A stretch of DNA of 64,000 nucleotides from Arthrobacter citreus (GTDB lineage Bacteria; Actinomycetota; Actinomycetes; Actinomycetales; Micrococcaceae). The position numbers and the translations under genes are program-made. Shown one piece after another: positions 7,509 through 16,689 of the stretch. The stretch lies in contig NZ_CP151657.1 of the NCBI RefSeq assembly GCF_038405225.1, positions 2,046,001-2,110,000 on the forward strand, read 5' to 3'. A model generated the notes under the pieces. The model made no database searches, was not told the origin of the DNA, and saw only the letters and a program-made list of their open reading frames with translations. Within the stretch, counting starts at the first letter, position 1. Each line of letters opens with the position of its first letter.

Positions 7509-8107
7509 CGGTTGCCCGGGTTCTGCAGGGCCCGCCGGCGCAGCTTGACCGCCTGGATGATGTAGTCCACCCCGGTCACCACCGTGATGACGAGGGCGGC
7601 GGCCATGACGACGGCCCCGATCCACCACGCCCAGGCGCCCAGCCAGGTGGTCAGCGGCAGGAGCAGAAGGAAGATGGCCAGGGTTTGGACGACGGTCTTG
7701 AGCTTGCCGCCGCGCGATGCCGCCATCACGCCGTAGCGGATCACGACGAACCGGAGCACGGTAATGCCGATTTCGCGGACCAGGATCACGATGGTCACCC
7801 ACCACCACAGCTCACCCAGCGCGGAGAGCATCACCAAGGCCGAACCGATCAACAGCTTGTCCGCAATCGGATCGGCGATCTTGCCGAAGTCGGTGATGAG
7901 GCCGCGGCTGCGGGCCAGGTCGCCGTCGAGCTTGTCCGTGTAAATGGCCACCGCGAAGGTTGCCACCGCAAGCCAGCGGTACAGTCCGTCCCGCCCGTCA
8001 TCGGACAGGAGCAGCCAGATAAACAGGGGAACCATCAGGATCCTGATGACCGTCAGCACGTTGGCGATGTTCAGGACGGGGACATTCCCGGAAGTAGAGT
8101 TGCTCAC
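7505..8107 (-). CDS. pgsA: CDP-diacylglycerol-glycerol-3-phosphate 3-phosphatidyltransferase
   Basis: The 200-residue membrane enzyme makes phosphatidylglycerol phosphate. It has the CDP-alcohol phosphotransferase signature D-K-L-D-G-D-L-A-R-S-R-G...-D, here read from IYTDKLDGDLARSRG with D-F-G-K-I-A-D-P-I-A-D-K following. The first Asp of the usual DGxxAR pattern is kept. Four or five hydrophobic segments are visible. It starts with GTG at 8107, with TAGGCT 6 nt upstream (leaderless). cinA overlaps its 3' end. Confidence 0.92.
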   Translation of the reverse strand: MSNSTSGNVPVLNIANVLTVIRILMVPLFIWLLLSDDGRDGLYRWLAVATFAVAIYTDKLDGDLARSRGLITDFGKIADPIADKLLIGSALVMLSALGELWWWVTIVILVREIGITVLRFVVIRYGVMAASRGGKLKTVVQTLAIFLLLLPLTTWLGAWAWWIGAVVMAAALVITVVTGVDYIIQAVKLRRRALQNPGNR

Positions 8108-8113
8108 TGTTCC

Positions 8114-8119
8114 AGCCTA
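8114..8119 (-). promoter_or_regulatory. -10 box for pgsA
   Basis: TAGGCT on the minus strand lies 6 nt before the GTG start of pgsA. No ribosome-binding site is present. Confidence 0.5.
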
Positions 8120-8126
8120 GCTGGAT

Positions 8127-11063
8127 TCAGCGTCCGGTTAGATTCCAGGCGTCCTCGGAACCGTCTTCATCACCCTCGGCATCGCCGTCGTAATACTCGG
8201 TGGCCTGCTTGCGGCTCTCCAGGTCCTGCGCCACGAGGTCCACCGGGCCCTCCGGCTCAAACCCGTGGTTGACGTTGGCGTTCTCCGCCAGCGCCGCCGT
8301 CTCAGCGGCACCGGGACCGTTGGCTGCTTCTCCCCCGCTGATCGCGGCCAGCGTGGCGGCCAGATCGTCAGGCTTTACCATCACGTCGCGGGCCTTGGAG
8401 CCTTCGGACGGCCCGACGACGCCGCGGGATTCCAGCAGGTCCATCAGGCGGCCCGCCTTGGCGAAGCCGACGCGCAGCTTGCGCTGGAGCATGGACGTGG
8501 AACCGAACTGCGTGGTGACCACGAGTTCGGTGGCCTGCAGCAGCAGGTCCATGTCGTCGCCAATGTCGTCTTCGATCTGCTTTTTGGGTGCGGTGACCGT
8601 CACGTCGTCGCGGTACACGGCTCCGAGCTGGCCCTTGACGTGCTCCACCACGCGGTGGATTTCGGACTCGGTGACCCAGGCGCCCTGGACGCGGATGGGT
8701 TTGTTGGCGCCCATCGGCAGGAACAGGGCGTCACCCTGGCCGAGCAGCTTTTCGGCGCCTGGCTGGTCCAGGACCACGCGTGAGTCGGTGACCGAGGAGG
8801 TTGCGAAGGCCATGCGCGAGGGCACGTTGGCCTTGATCAGGCCGGTGACCACGTCAACGGAGGGCCGCTGGGTGGCCAGGACCAGGTGGATGCCGGCGGC
8901 GCGTGCCAGCTGGGTGATGCGCACGATGGAGTCTTCGACGTCGCGCGGGGCGACCATCATGAGGTCGGCGAGCTCGTCCACGATCACCAGCAGGTACGGG
9001 TAGGCGCGGACAACGCGCTTGGAGCCGGCCGGCGGGATGACCTTGCCGAGCTTGACGGCCTTGTTGAAGTCATCGATGTGCTTGAACCCGAAGTTGGCCA
9101 GGTCGTCGTAGCGGGTGTCCATCTCCCGGACCACCCACTGCAGCGCTTCGGCGGCCTTTTTCGGGTTGGTGATGATCGGGGTGATCAGGTGCGGGACGCC
9201 CTCATAGGCGGTCAGTTCCACGCGCTTGGGGTCCACCATGACCATCCGCACCTCGTCCGGCGTGGACCGCATCAGGATGGAGGTGATCATGGAGTTCACG
9301 AAGGAGGACTTACCCGCGCCGGTGGCGCCGGCCACCAAGAGGTGGGGCATCTTGGCCAGGTTGGCCACCACGAAGCCGCCCTCGACGTCCTTGCCCACGC
9401 CCATAACCATGGGGTGTTCAGTCTTGCGGGCGGCGTTGGAGCGCAGGACATCGCCCAGGGCAACAACTTCCTTGTCCGCGTTCGGGATTTCGATGCCGAT
9501 GGCGCTCTTGCCCGGGATCGGCGAAAGGATGCGCACGTCAGAGGACGCAACAGCGTAGGAAATGTTCTTGGACAGGGCGGTGACGCGCTCCACCTTGGTG
9601 CCCGGGGACAGCTCAATCTCGTAACGCGTGACCGTGGGGCCGCGGCTGAAACCGGTGACGTGCGCTTCAACCTTGAACTGGTCCAGCGTGTTGGTCAGGG
9701 CGTCGACGACGGCGTCGTTGGCTTCGGAGCGCTCCTTGGCCGGCGGACCGGCGGGCAGGAACTCGGACGGCGGCAGCGTGTACGTGACGTCGCCGGACAG
9801 CTGCAGCTGCTCCGTGCGCTGCGGAATGGGCGTGGCCGGGGTGAGGTTCCGGACCGTGCGTGCGGGAACCGGCGGCACCGCGGGTACTGCGGGCAGTCCG
9901 GCGGGCGGTGTTGCATCCGACACCGACAGGCCGGCTTCCGGAACCATGCTGATGGCCTCGGTGGGCGGCTCGGCGCCGTCGAATCCCCCGGCCGGAAGGC
10001 CCTGGGCGCGCCGGATCTTCTGGGTGGCCAGTTCGGACCGGGTGGGCCGGCGCACGCCCGGCGGGATGGCCGGTTCGGCCGCCGCCGCGGCAACGGCCTC
10101 TTCGTCTTCATCGGCCAGGACGGCGCGTTCAAAGGCTTCGTCACCGGCGAACCCCTCGGCCGCGGGATCTTCTTCGGCGTCGGTGTTGCGGCCGAACATC
10201 CGCGACTTCTTCTTCGGCGCTTTCGGTGCTTTTGCCGGCCGCATGTCGCGCTCGTACAGGTAGCTTTGGTCGTGCGCCTCGGGGTCGTCCGGAGCGAGGT
10301 CCTGGCCCATGAGGTGCTCATAGAGGCCGCGCAGGCGCAGCGGGATGTGCCGGAACGGAGTGGCCGTAATGATCAGCAGGCCCAGGAAGATCAGGAATCC
10401 CAGCAGGATGGCCACGGGCCAGGTGGTCAGCGCTGCGGACAGCGGACCGGCCACCAGGAAGCCCACGATCCCGCCGGAGGCCCACAGCCGGTCAAATCCG
10501 TCCGACAGGGCCGGGGAACCGCCCACAATATGGGTGATGCCCGAACCGGCGAACAGCACCAACACCAGGCCAATGCTGATGCGGCTGTTGGCGTGGTGGC
10601 GTTCGGGGTAGCGGAAGAGGCGAACCGAGCCGGTGAGGAGCATGAACGGCACGACGACGGCCATCCAGCCGAAGGTGCCCGCCGCGCCCGCATGGATGAT
10701 GTCGGCCACCGGTCCCCGCAGCGCCCACCACTCGACCGTGGCCACGGCCAGTGCGGTGAGAATGAGGAAAAACCCGGTTCCGTCGCGGCGGACGTCACGG
10801 TCGGGAACGACGTCGGCGCCGAGTTTCCGGACGCCGGCACCGGCAAGCCTGGCCATCCCCATCCATGCACCCTGGATCGCCCGCAGCGGCAGCGGCACCT
10901 GCTCGGCGTCGGCCTGGGCCTTGGCGGCGGCACCCGTGCGGCCGGTCGCTTTGCCCCGCGGCTGGGTTTTTCCGGAGGATTTTCCTGAGGTGCCCCCGGT
11001 GTTCCGGCTGGTGCTCCGGCCGGAAGCAGCGCCGCGTGCGGCAGGGGAAGTACGAGTGGCCAT
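8127..11063 (-). CDS. ftsK: DNA translocase FtsK/SpoIIIE
   Basis: This ~978-residue, septum-located, ATP-driven DNA pump clears chromosomes from the division plane. A Ser/Thr/Gly-rich N-terminus is followed by four membrane segments (about 75-245), an acidic and Pro-rich linker (about 260-440), and the motor with Walker A AGATGAGKSSF (about residue 580) and Walker B YLLVIVDELADLM. The C-terminal gamma winged helix contains TSMLQRKLRVGFAKAGRLMD. The ATG at 11063 is preferred over the in-frame GTG at 11072 because a TACCGT box lies 7 nt before it. An acidic tail of about 40 residues ends the protein. Confidence 0.96.
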   Translation of the reverse strand: MATRTSPAARGAASGRSTSRNTGGTSGKSSGKTQPRGKATGRTGAAAKAQADAEQVPLPLRAIQGAWMGMARLAGAGVRKLGADVVPDRDVRRDGTGFFLILTALAVATVEWWALRGPVADIIHAGAAGTFGWMAVVVPFMLLTGSVRLFRYPERHHANSRISIGLVLVLFAGSGITHIVGGSPALSDGFDRLWASGGIVGFLVAGPLSAALTTWPVAILLGFLIFLGLLIITATPFRHIPLRLRGLYEHLMGQDLAPDDPEAHDQSYLYERDMRPAKAPKAPKKKSRMFGRNTDAEEDPAAEGFAGDEAFERAVLADEDEEAVAAAAAEPAIPPGVRRPTRSELATQKIRRAQGLPAGGFDGAEPPTEAISMVPEAGLSVSDATPPAGLPAVPAVPPVPARTVRNLTPATPIPQRTEQLQLSGDVTYTLPPSEFLPAGPPAKERSEANDAVVDALTNTLDQFKVEAHVTGFSRGPTVTRYEIELSPGTKVERVTALSKNISYAVASSDVRILSPIPGKSAIGIEIPNADKEVVALGDVLRSNAARKTEHPMVMGVGKDVEGGFVVANLAKMPHLLVAGATGAGKSSFVNSMITSILMRSTPDEVRMVMVDPKRVELTAYEGVPHLITPIITNPKKAAEALQWVVREMDTRYDDLANFGFKHIDDFNKAVKLGKVIPPAGSKRVVRAYPYLLVIVDELADLMMVAPRDVEDSIVRITQLARAAGIHLVLATQRPSVDVVTGLIKANVPSRMAFATSSVTDSRVVLDQPGAEKLLGQGDALFLPMGANKPIRVQGAWVTESEIHRVVEHVKGQLGAVYRDDVTVTAPKKQIEDDIGDDMDLLLQATELVVTTQFGSTSMLQRKLRVGFAKAGRLMDLLESRGVVGPSEGSKARDVMVKPDDLAATLAAISGGEAANGPGAAETAALAENANVNHGFEPEGPVDLVAQDLESRKQATEYYDGDAEGDEDGSEDAWNLTGR

Positions 11064-11070
11064 AGGCTCC

Positions 11071-11076
11071 ACGGTA
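11071..11076 (-). promoter_or_regulatory. -10 box for ftsK
   Basis: TACCGT on the minus strand lies 7 nt before the ATG at 11063. It overlaps the alternative GTG start region, which argues for the shorter, leaderless form. Confidence 0.45.
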
Positions 11077-11186
11077 CCCGATGGGGCCGGCCAAGCCGCG
11101 GATTTACGCGTCTGCCCGGCCCCGGGATACCTGTGCTGTTGTCACCGCACGGTGCTGGCGTGGGCGCAGCGGTCCGGAGTGCGGGC

Positions 11187-12878
11187 CTAGGCTTCCAGGA
11201 CCACCGGTACGATCATCGGCCGGCGGCGCAGGCGGCGGTTGACCCAGGTGCCCACCACCCGGCGTACCACCTGCTGCAGCTGGTACGTGGTGTGGTCCTT
11301 GTTGGAGGTGACCGCTTCTTCCAGGGCCTTGCTGATCTTGGGCTTGATCTCGTCAAAAACGGCGTCGTCCTCGGCAAAGCCGCGGGCATGGATTTCCGGG
11401 CCGGAGACGATCGTTCCGGTGCTGCGGTTGACCACGGTGATGACCGAGATGAAGCCTTCCTCGCCGAGGATGACACGGTCCTTGAGGTCGGTGTCGGTGA
11501 TCTCTCCGACGCTGGATCCGTCAACGTAGACGAAGCCGCATTCCACGGCGCCCACCACCCGGGCCTTGCCGTCGCGCAGGTCCACCACAGTGCCGTCGTC
11601 GGCCAGGATGATGTTCTGCGCGGGGACGCCGGTGGCCTCGGCGAGCTTGCCGTTGGCGATGAGGTGGCGGGTTTCACCGTGCACCGGCATCGCGTTTTTG
11701 GGCTGCAGGATGTTGTAGGTGTACAGCAGTTCCCCGGCCGAGGCGTGGCCCGAGACGTGGATCTTGGCGTTGCCCTTGTGGACCACGTCCGCGCCGAGCT
11801 TCATCAGCCCGTTGATCACCCGGAAGACGGCGTTTTCGTTGCCGGGAATCAGCGATGACGCCAGGATCACCGTGTCACCGCGCCCGATGCGGATCCGGTG
11901 GTCGCCGTTGGCCATGCGCGAGAGTGCGGCCATCGGCTCGCCCTGGGACCCGGTGGACATCAGCACCAGCTGGTCATCGGGCATGTCGTCCACGTTTTTC
12001 AGGTCCACGAGGATTCCGGCGGGGACATTCAGGTAGCCCAGCTTCTCGGCAATGGCCATGTTGCGCACCATCGACCGGCCCACAAAGCACACCTTGCGGT
12101 TGTGTGCCGCCGCGGCGTCGAGCACCTGCTGCACGCGGTGGATGTGGGAGGAGAAGGAAGCCACGATGATGCGCTTGCGCACCTTGCCGAACAGGGCCTC
12201 CAGCACCGGGCCGATTTCCCGCTCAGCCGTGGTGAAACCCGGGACGTCGGCGTTGGTGGAGTCAGCCATGTACAGGTCCACGCCCTCTTCGCCCAGCCGG
12301 GCGAAGGCGCGCAGGTCAGTGATGCGCCCGTCCAGGGGCAGCTGGTCCATCTTGAAGTCGCCGGTGTGGAGCACGGTGCCGCCGGCGGTCCGGATGAACA
12401 CGGCCAGGGCATCCGGAATGGAGTGGTTCACGGCCACGAACTCGCACTCGAACGGACCGAACTGTTCGATCTGGCCTTCGGTCACCGTGAGTGTGAAGGG
12501 CTTGATCCGGTGTTCCTGGAGCTTGGCCTCGATCAGGGCCAGCGTGAGCTGGGAACCGATCAGCGGGATGTCGTGCTTCAGGCGCAGCAGGTACGGGACG
12601 GCACCAATGTGGTCCTCGTGGCCGTGTGTGAGCACCACGCCCACGACGTCGTCGAGCCGGTCTTCAATGTAGGAGAAGTCGGGCAGGATCAGGTCCACAC
12701 CCGGCTGGGTCTCCTCCGGGAACAGGACACCGCAGTCCACGATCAGCAGCTTGCCGTTGATTTCGAACACGGCCATGTTCCGGCCGATCTCGCCGAGGCC
12801 GCCGAGGGGAACGATCCTCAGCGTGCCCTCTTCCAGGGCCGGCGGTGTGCTGATTCTCGTCACTGCGGTTTCAGTCAT
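11187..12878 (-). CDS. rnj: Ribonuclease J
   Basis: This 563-residue metallo-beta-lactamase/beta-CASP nuclease takes part in 5'-3' exonucleolytic and endonucleolytic RNA decay and rRNA maturation. The zinc motif LTHGHEDHIGA lies near residue 80, the distal histidines in LHTGDFKMDQ and VSGHAS, and the beta-CASP motif in STGSQGEPMAALSRMA. It begins 6 nt after the dapA stop, so the two probably share a message, an order kept across actinobacteria. Length and motifs are complete. Confidence 0.96.
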   Translation of the reverse strand: MTETAVTRISTPPALEEGTLRIVPLGGLGEIGRNMAVFEINGKLLIVDCGVLFPEETQPGVDLILPDFSYIEDRLDDVVGVVLTHGHEDHIGAVPYLLRLKHDIPLIGSQLTLALIEAKLQEHRIKPFTLTVTEGQIEQFGPFECEFVAVNHSIPDALAVFIRTAGGTVLHTGDFKMDQLPLDGRITDLRAFARLGEEGVDLYMADSTNADVPGFTTAEREIGPVLEALFGKVRKRIIVASFSSHIHRVQQVLDAAAAHNRKVCFVGRSMVRNMAIAEKLGYLNVPAGILVDLKNVDDMPDDQLVLMSTGSQGEPMAALSRMANGDHRIRIGRGDTVILASSLIPGNENAVFRVINGLMKLGADVVHKGNAKIHVSGHASAGELLYTYNILQPKNAMPVHGETRHLIANGKLAEATGVPAQNIILADDGTVVDLRDGKARVVGAVECGFVYVDGSSVGEITDTDLKDRVILGEEGFISVITVVNRSTGTIVSGPEIHARGFAEDDAVFDEIKPKISKALEEAVTSNKDHTTYQLQQVVRRVVGTWVNRRLRRRPMIVPVVLEA

Positions 12879-12884
12879 CGTGCG

Positions 12885-13817
12885 TTACGCCTTGCCTTCC
12901 GAAAAGTCCCGGGAAAAGTCCCATCCCGCCTCGGCCAGGTCCGTCAGCACGGTTTCCATTTCGACGGCGTCGGGCGCCACCAGCGGCAGCCGGACACCGG
13001 CGTTGGGGATGGTGCCCTGCAGCTTCAGGATCTGCTTGGCGGAGACGGCTCCGGGGATGTGCGTCATGACGGCCCGCACCACGGGATCGAGTTCAAAGTG
13101 GATCCGCCGGGCGGTGGCGAAGTCCCCCGCGGCTGCGGCGTCCACCAGGGCGCGGAACTGCGCCGTGGCCACGTGGGCCGAAACGCTGACGACGCCAACT
13201 GCTCCGGCTGCCATCCACGGCAGGGTCAGGCCGTCGTCGCCGGCGTAAACGTCAAGGGTGGTGTTGGCAATAACCCGGGTCACGGCGGCGAAGTCGGCTT
13301 TGGCGTCCTTCAGGGCCATGACGGCCGGAATGTTGGCCAGGCGGACCATTGTGTCGGTGGAGATGGCAATGCCGGCGCGGCCGGGGATGTCATAGATCAT
13401 GATTGGCAGGTCGGTGGCGGCGGCCACGGCTTCGAAGTGCGCGACGACGCCGGCCTGCGTGGGCTTGTTGTAATACGGCGTCACGACCAGCTGCGCATCG
13501 GCACCGGCGCGCAGTGCACGGCGGGCCATTTCCACCGAATGGGAGGTGTGGTTGGTGCCGGTGCCGGCAATGACCTTGGCGCGGCCGCCGACGGTTTCAG
13601 CGACAACGCGGAACAGGTCTTCCTTTTCGCTGTCCTCCAGGGTGGAGGTTTCTCCCGTGGTTCCGGACACCACCAGCCCGTCGCAGCCGTCTTCGACGAG
13701 CTTGTTGGCGAGTTTTGCCGTGGCGTCAAAGTCCACGGCTCCGTCCTCGGTGAACGGTGTCACCATGGCGGTGACGAGGGTTCCAAACGGAAGTGCACGA
13801 ATATCAGAGTCAGCCAT
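12885..13817 (-). CDS. dapA: 4-hydroxy-tetrahydrodipicolinate synthase
   Basis: The 310-residue TIM-barrel aldolase condenses pyruvate and aspartate semialdehyde in lysine and meso-DAP synthesis, which feeds peptidoglycan. The substrate loop GTTGETSTL, the Tyr of PYYNKPTQAG and the Schiff-base Lys of VMALKDAKADF are all present. The start ATG has TAACGT 7 nt upstream and no ribosome-binding site. rnj follows immediately downstream. dapB lies 2 kb away, separated by two unrelated genes and a repeat. Confidence 0.96.
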   Translation of the reverse strand: MADSDIRALPFGTLVTAMVTPFTEDGAVDFDATAKLANKLVEDGCDGLVVSGTTGETSTLEDSEKEDLFRVVAETVGGRAKVIAGTGTNHTSHSVEMARRALRAGADAQLVVTPYYNKPTQAGVVAHFEAVAAATDLPIMIYDIPGRAGIAISTDTMVRLANIPAVMALKDAKADFAAVTRVIANTTLDVYAGDDGLTLPWMAAGAVGVVSVSAHVATAQFRALVDAAAAGDFATARRIHFELDPVVRAVMTHIPGAVSAKQILKLQGTIPNAGVRLPLVAPDAVEMETVLTDLAEAGWDFSRDFSEGKA

Positions 13818-13824
13818 GGATAAA

Positions 13825-13830
13825 ACGTTA
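13825..13830 (-). promoter_or_regulatory. -10 box for dapA
   Basis: TAACGT on the minus strand lies 7 nt before the dapA ATG, implying a leaderless message. Confidence 0.5.
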
Positions 13831-13925
13831 CCCGCTCAGCGTGCCGTTGGGACAACAGGGCGGCTTCACCGGGTGCACGGAAAGGCGCGAAGCACCTGCG
13901 GCGTGTGCTGTGAGACGATCGGTTC

Positions 13926-15092
13926 ATGATCGGACGGCGGCTTACGGGCATCGATGCGGCCCGGGGCATAGCCCTTCTGGGCATGATGGCAACCCACATC
14001 TTTCCCCTGTATGACGAGCAGACCGGAGACGCCACCTGGACGGGGCTGGTGTTTTCGGGGCGTTCCTCTGCCCTTTTCGCTGTGGTGGCGGGAATCGGCC
14101 TGGCGCTGCTCACCGGCGGCAGCCAGCCCCGGACCGGACGGGCACTGTCCGCGGACCGGCGCGGAATCGCCGTGCGGGCCCTGATTATCGCCCTGGTCGG
14201 TTTGACGCTGGGCGGACTGGATACGTCCATCGCCATCATCCTGTTCCACTACGGCATCCTGTTCCTGCTGGCCCTGCCCTTTGTCGGCATGGGCCTGCCC
14301 CGGCTCGCCGTCTGGGCCGGCGCCTGGCTGCTGCTCTCCCCCGTCCTGGCCTATCTGATCCGCCCGTGGCTGGCGGCCGCCGTCGAACCCTCGACCCTTG
14401 ACTCGAACGTCAGCTGGGAGTCCTTCCTGGAACCGGGGACTTTGTTCGCGGATGTCCTGTTCACCGGTTTTTATCCGGCGGTGCAGTGGCTGAGCTACCT
14501 GTTGATCGGGCTGGTGATTGGACGGCTCCGGCTTGCCGAGCTGCCGGTGCAGGTGGGGCTCGTTGCCGCCGGGATTGTGGCCGCCGCCGGAGCCAAATTC
14601 CTGAGCTACTACCTGCTGGTGGACCGGGGCGGTTTTGAGGCCCTGCTGGAAACCAACTCCGGGCGCATCTGGCCCCTGGCCCGGATGATGGAGGTCAACC
14701 TTGCCGGCGTGGAGCAGACGGGCTCCTGGTGGTGGCTGGCCGTCAGCGGACCGCACTCAGGGACCCCGCTGGATCTGCTGCACACCGCCGGCACCGCGGC
14801 CGCCGTCGTCGGCGTTTGCCTGCTGCTCACGAGGGCCCAGCCAAACCTGCTGCTTCCACTCTCGGCCGCCGGAGCCATGACCCTGACCCTGTACAGCGTC
14901 CATGTGTGGGTCATGTCCGTCACGGATGCCCAGCCGGTGCCGCCGGAGCCGGTGTGGCTGTTTTGGATCTCGGCGGTGGTGGCCGCCGGCATCGGGATTG
15001 CCTTCACCCGGCTCGGCTCGCGCGGCCCGCTGGAGATGGTCACGCACGGTGCATCACAGCTGGCCCGGCACGGGTCCCTCAGCGGCAAGTAG
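13926..15092 (+). CDS. HGSNAT/DUF1624-like acyltransferase membrane protein
   Basis: The 388-residue polytopic protein has about ten membrane segments. The N-terminus RLTGIDAARGIALLGMMATH is the R-x-x-x-I-D-x-x-R-G-x-A signature shared by heparan-alpha-glucosaminide N-acetyltransferase-like and DUF418 families. The conserved His lies in the first membrane segment. Such proteins are thought to move acyl groups across the membrane to surface sugars; the substrate here is unknown. It is transcribed away from dapA and ends before repeat copy B. Confidence 0.78.
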   Translation: MIGRRLTGIDAARGIALLGMMATHIFPLYDEQTGDATWTGLVFSGRSSALFAVVAGIGLALLTGGSQPRTGRALSADRRGIAVRALIIALVGLTLGGLDTSIAIILFHYGILFLLALPFVGMGLPRLAVWAGAWLLLSPVLAYLIRPWLAAAVEPSTLDSNVSWESFLEPGTLFADVLFTGFYPAVQWLSYLLIGLVIGRLRLAELPVQVGLVAAGIVAAAGAKFLSYYLLVDRGGFEALLETNSGRIWPLARMMEVNLAGVEQTGSWWWLAVSGPHSGTPLDLLHTAGTAAAVVGVCLLLTRAQPNLLLPLSAAGAMTLTLYSVHVWVMSVTDAQPVPPEPVWLFWISAVVAAGIGIAFTRLGSRGPLEMVTHGASQLARHGSLSGK

Positions 15093-15183
15093 GCGCGCAG
15101 GAGTGGTGCCGGCCCCGCGAAATGCCTGCCGGGCCGGGCCGTTTGCTGCTCGAAATCCTTAGTGCTCAAAACCGTCTGTCCGC

Positions 15184-15318
15184 GATCCTTCGTGCAGATA
15201 ACGGGCCTTCAAAAGATCTCTCGTGCAGATAACGGGACCAAACCGGCCGGATTCGGCGTTTTGAGCCCCTGATCTGCACGAAGGAATTCCGGAAAGCCCC
15301 ACATCTGCACGAAGGATC
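15184..15318. repeat. Dispersed intergenic repeat, copy B, with 16-bp inverted arms
   Basis: The outer arms GATCCTTCGTGCAGAT (15184-15199) and ATCTGCACGAAGGATC (15303-15318) are exact inverted repeats. A second direct unit lies at about 15222-15236 and a second inverted one at 15271-15284. It shares a 15-nt and a 23-nt identical block with 6252-6345. A GCTCAAAAC segment near 15166 pairs with GTTTTGAGC near 15258. It fills most of the 343-bp gene-free stretch between the convergent stops at 15092 and 15436. No other feature is seen there. Confidence 0.8.
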
Positions 15319-15435
15319 CGTCACGGCCGGCGCCGCGGCACAGGCCCCAGCCCGCGCCGGTGTTTGCCTGCGTTGTGGGATTCTGTGGCTCCGGGCCCAG
15401 GGTTCCGCGGCCGGGGCTCCGGGTTGGCTCGTGGG

Positions 15436-15906
15436 CTAGGGGGTGAAGAGCTTGCCCGCGCGGCGCATGGCGGAGCGGGCACGCTTGCGGTCCCCGGCGG
15501 CGTCGTACGCACAGGACAGCCGGAACCAGGCCCGCCAGGACTGGGGTTCAGCCTCAACCTCCGCCTGGTACTGGGGGAATTCGGCGTCGGCCGCTTCCCG
15601 GATAATCCGTCCGGCGGGAGTGCGCGGCAGGTTGTCCACCGGCAGGCCGCCCTCGTCGGCGAGGATGTGCGCCATCTTCTCGGTCCGTCCGCCGAACTGC
15701 AGCTCCCGGACCAGTGCCCAGGCGCCCACGATCGGCAGCACCAGATACGCCGCACCGAGGCCGAGGGTCGTGGCACTGAGCTCGCCGGCGCTCAGCAGCG
15801 TCAAGCCGCGAAGAACGACCACCACCATGTAGAACACCAGCAGCAGAGTGATCAGCAGGACGCCGATCTTGGCCTTGTTACGGAAAAGCCCGGTAAAAAA
15901 AGACAA
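15436..15906 (-). CDS. Conserved small membrane protein
   Basis: The 156-residue protein has two hydrophobic segments (about 12-35 and 43-65) followed by a soluble helical tail. The tail includes SWRAWFRLSCAYDAAGDRKRARSAMRRA, read here in two parts, which resembles a single TPR-like helix pair. The start is TTG with AAGGA 5 nt upstream. It follows dapB by 8 nt and is probably co-transcribed with it. No specific function is recognised. Confidence 0.75.
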   Translation of the reverse strand: MSFFTGLFRNKAKIGVLLITLLLVFYMVVVVLRGLTLLSAGELSATTLGLGAAYLVLPIVGAWALVRELQFGGRTEKMAHILADEGGLPVDNLPRTPAGRIIREAADAEFPQYQAEVEAEPQSWRAWFRLSCAYDAAGDRKRARSAMRRAGKLFTP

Positions 15907-15914
15907 CGTGTTCC

Positions 15915-16673
15915 TTAGGCGTTCAGGTTGAGGTAGCCGTCGAGTCCGACGGTCAGGCCCGGATGGGCGGCGGCTTCGCGCAGGCCCAGCAGGACGCCGG
16001 GCATGAAGGATGCCCGGTCAAACGAATCGTGGCGGATGGTCAGCTGCTCGCCGGCACCGCCGAACAACACTTCCTGATGCGCCACCAGTCCGCGCAGGCG
16101 CACGGAGTGGACGCGGACGCCGTCAATGTCGGCGCCGCGGGCCCCGGGAACTTCCTTGGTGGTGGCATCCGGGGAGGGTGCAACGCCGGCTTCCGCACGG
16201 GCATCGGCAATCAGCTGGGCGGTGCGCACGGCAGTTCCCGAAGGGGCGTCGATCTTGTCCGGATGGTGCAGCTCAATGACCTCCACCGATTCGAAGTACC
16301 GGGCAGCCTTCGCGGCAAACGCCGAGGCCAGCACGGAACCGAGCGCGAAGTTCGGCGCAATCAGCACGGCGGTCCCGGGATGCTCTTCGAGCAGGGCGCC
16401 GAGGCGTTCCAGCCGCTCCGCGTCCCAGCCGGTGGTGCCGACGACGGCGTGCATCCCGTGCTCGACGGCGAACCGGACGTTGGCTTCGGTGCTGTCCGGA
16501 ACGGTCAGGTCCACCACGTACTGCGCACCGGCGGAAACGAGCGTTTCCAGCGAATCCCCGCGGCCCAGGGCAGCCACCAGTTTCAGGTCCGGTGCCGCTT
16601 CCACGGCTTTAACGGCTTCGGATCCCATGCGGCCGCCGGCCCCGAGGACCGCCACGGCGAGTTGCTCAGTCAT
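15915..16673 (-). CDS. dapB: 4-hydroxy-tetrahydrodipicolinate reductase
   Basis: The 252-residue enzyme carries out the NAD(P)H-dependent second step of the DAP/lysine branch. The N-terminal Rossmann motif is VLGAGGRMGSEAV; the catalytic and substrate segment is ELHHPDKIDAPSGTA, containing the conserved His-His and Lys. It starts at ATG 16673 with TAATCT 6 nt upstream, so it can be transcribed independently of the molybdenum genes that end 16 bp upstream. Confidence 0.96.
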   Translation of the reverse strand: MTEQLAVAVLGAGGRMGSEAVKAVEAAPDLKLVAALGRGDSLETLVSAGAQYVVDLTVPDSTEANVRFAVEHGMHAVVGTTGWDAERLERLGALLEEHPGTAVLIAPNFALGSVLASAFAAKAARYFESVEVIELHHPDKIDAPSGTAVRTAQLIADARAEAGVAPSPDATTKEVPGARGADIDGVRVHSVRLRGLVAHQEVLFGGAGEQLTIRHDSFDRASFMPGVLLGLREAAAHPGLTVGLDGYLNLNA

Positions 16674-16679
16674 ACCCCC

Positions 16680-16685
16680 AGATTA
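16680..16685 (-). promoter_or_regulatory. -10 box for dapB
   Basis: TAATCT on the minus strand lies 6 nt before the dapB ATG, just after the moaE stop. This suggests a leaderless transcript separate from the moa operon. Confidence 0.5.
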
Positions 16686-16689
16686 CCGG

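Noticed and set aside
7509-7808. N-terminal extension of cinA through pgsA
   Set aside because: It is a shadow of pgsA; the GTG overlapping the pgsA stop gives the normal domain length.
8886-10988. 700-codon plus-strand open frame opposite ftsK
   Set aside because: It is a GC-driven shadow of ftsK, with no domain, no ribosome-binding site and low-complexity Gly/Arg/His composition.
11898-13823. 641-codon plus-strand frame across rnj and dapA
   Set aside because: It crosses two conserved genes in antisense, which excludes a real product.
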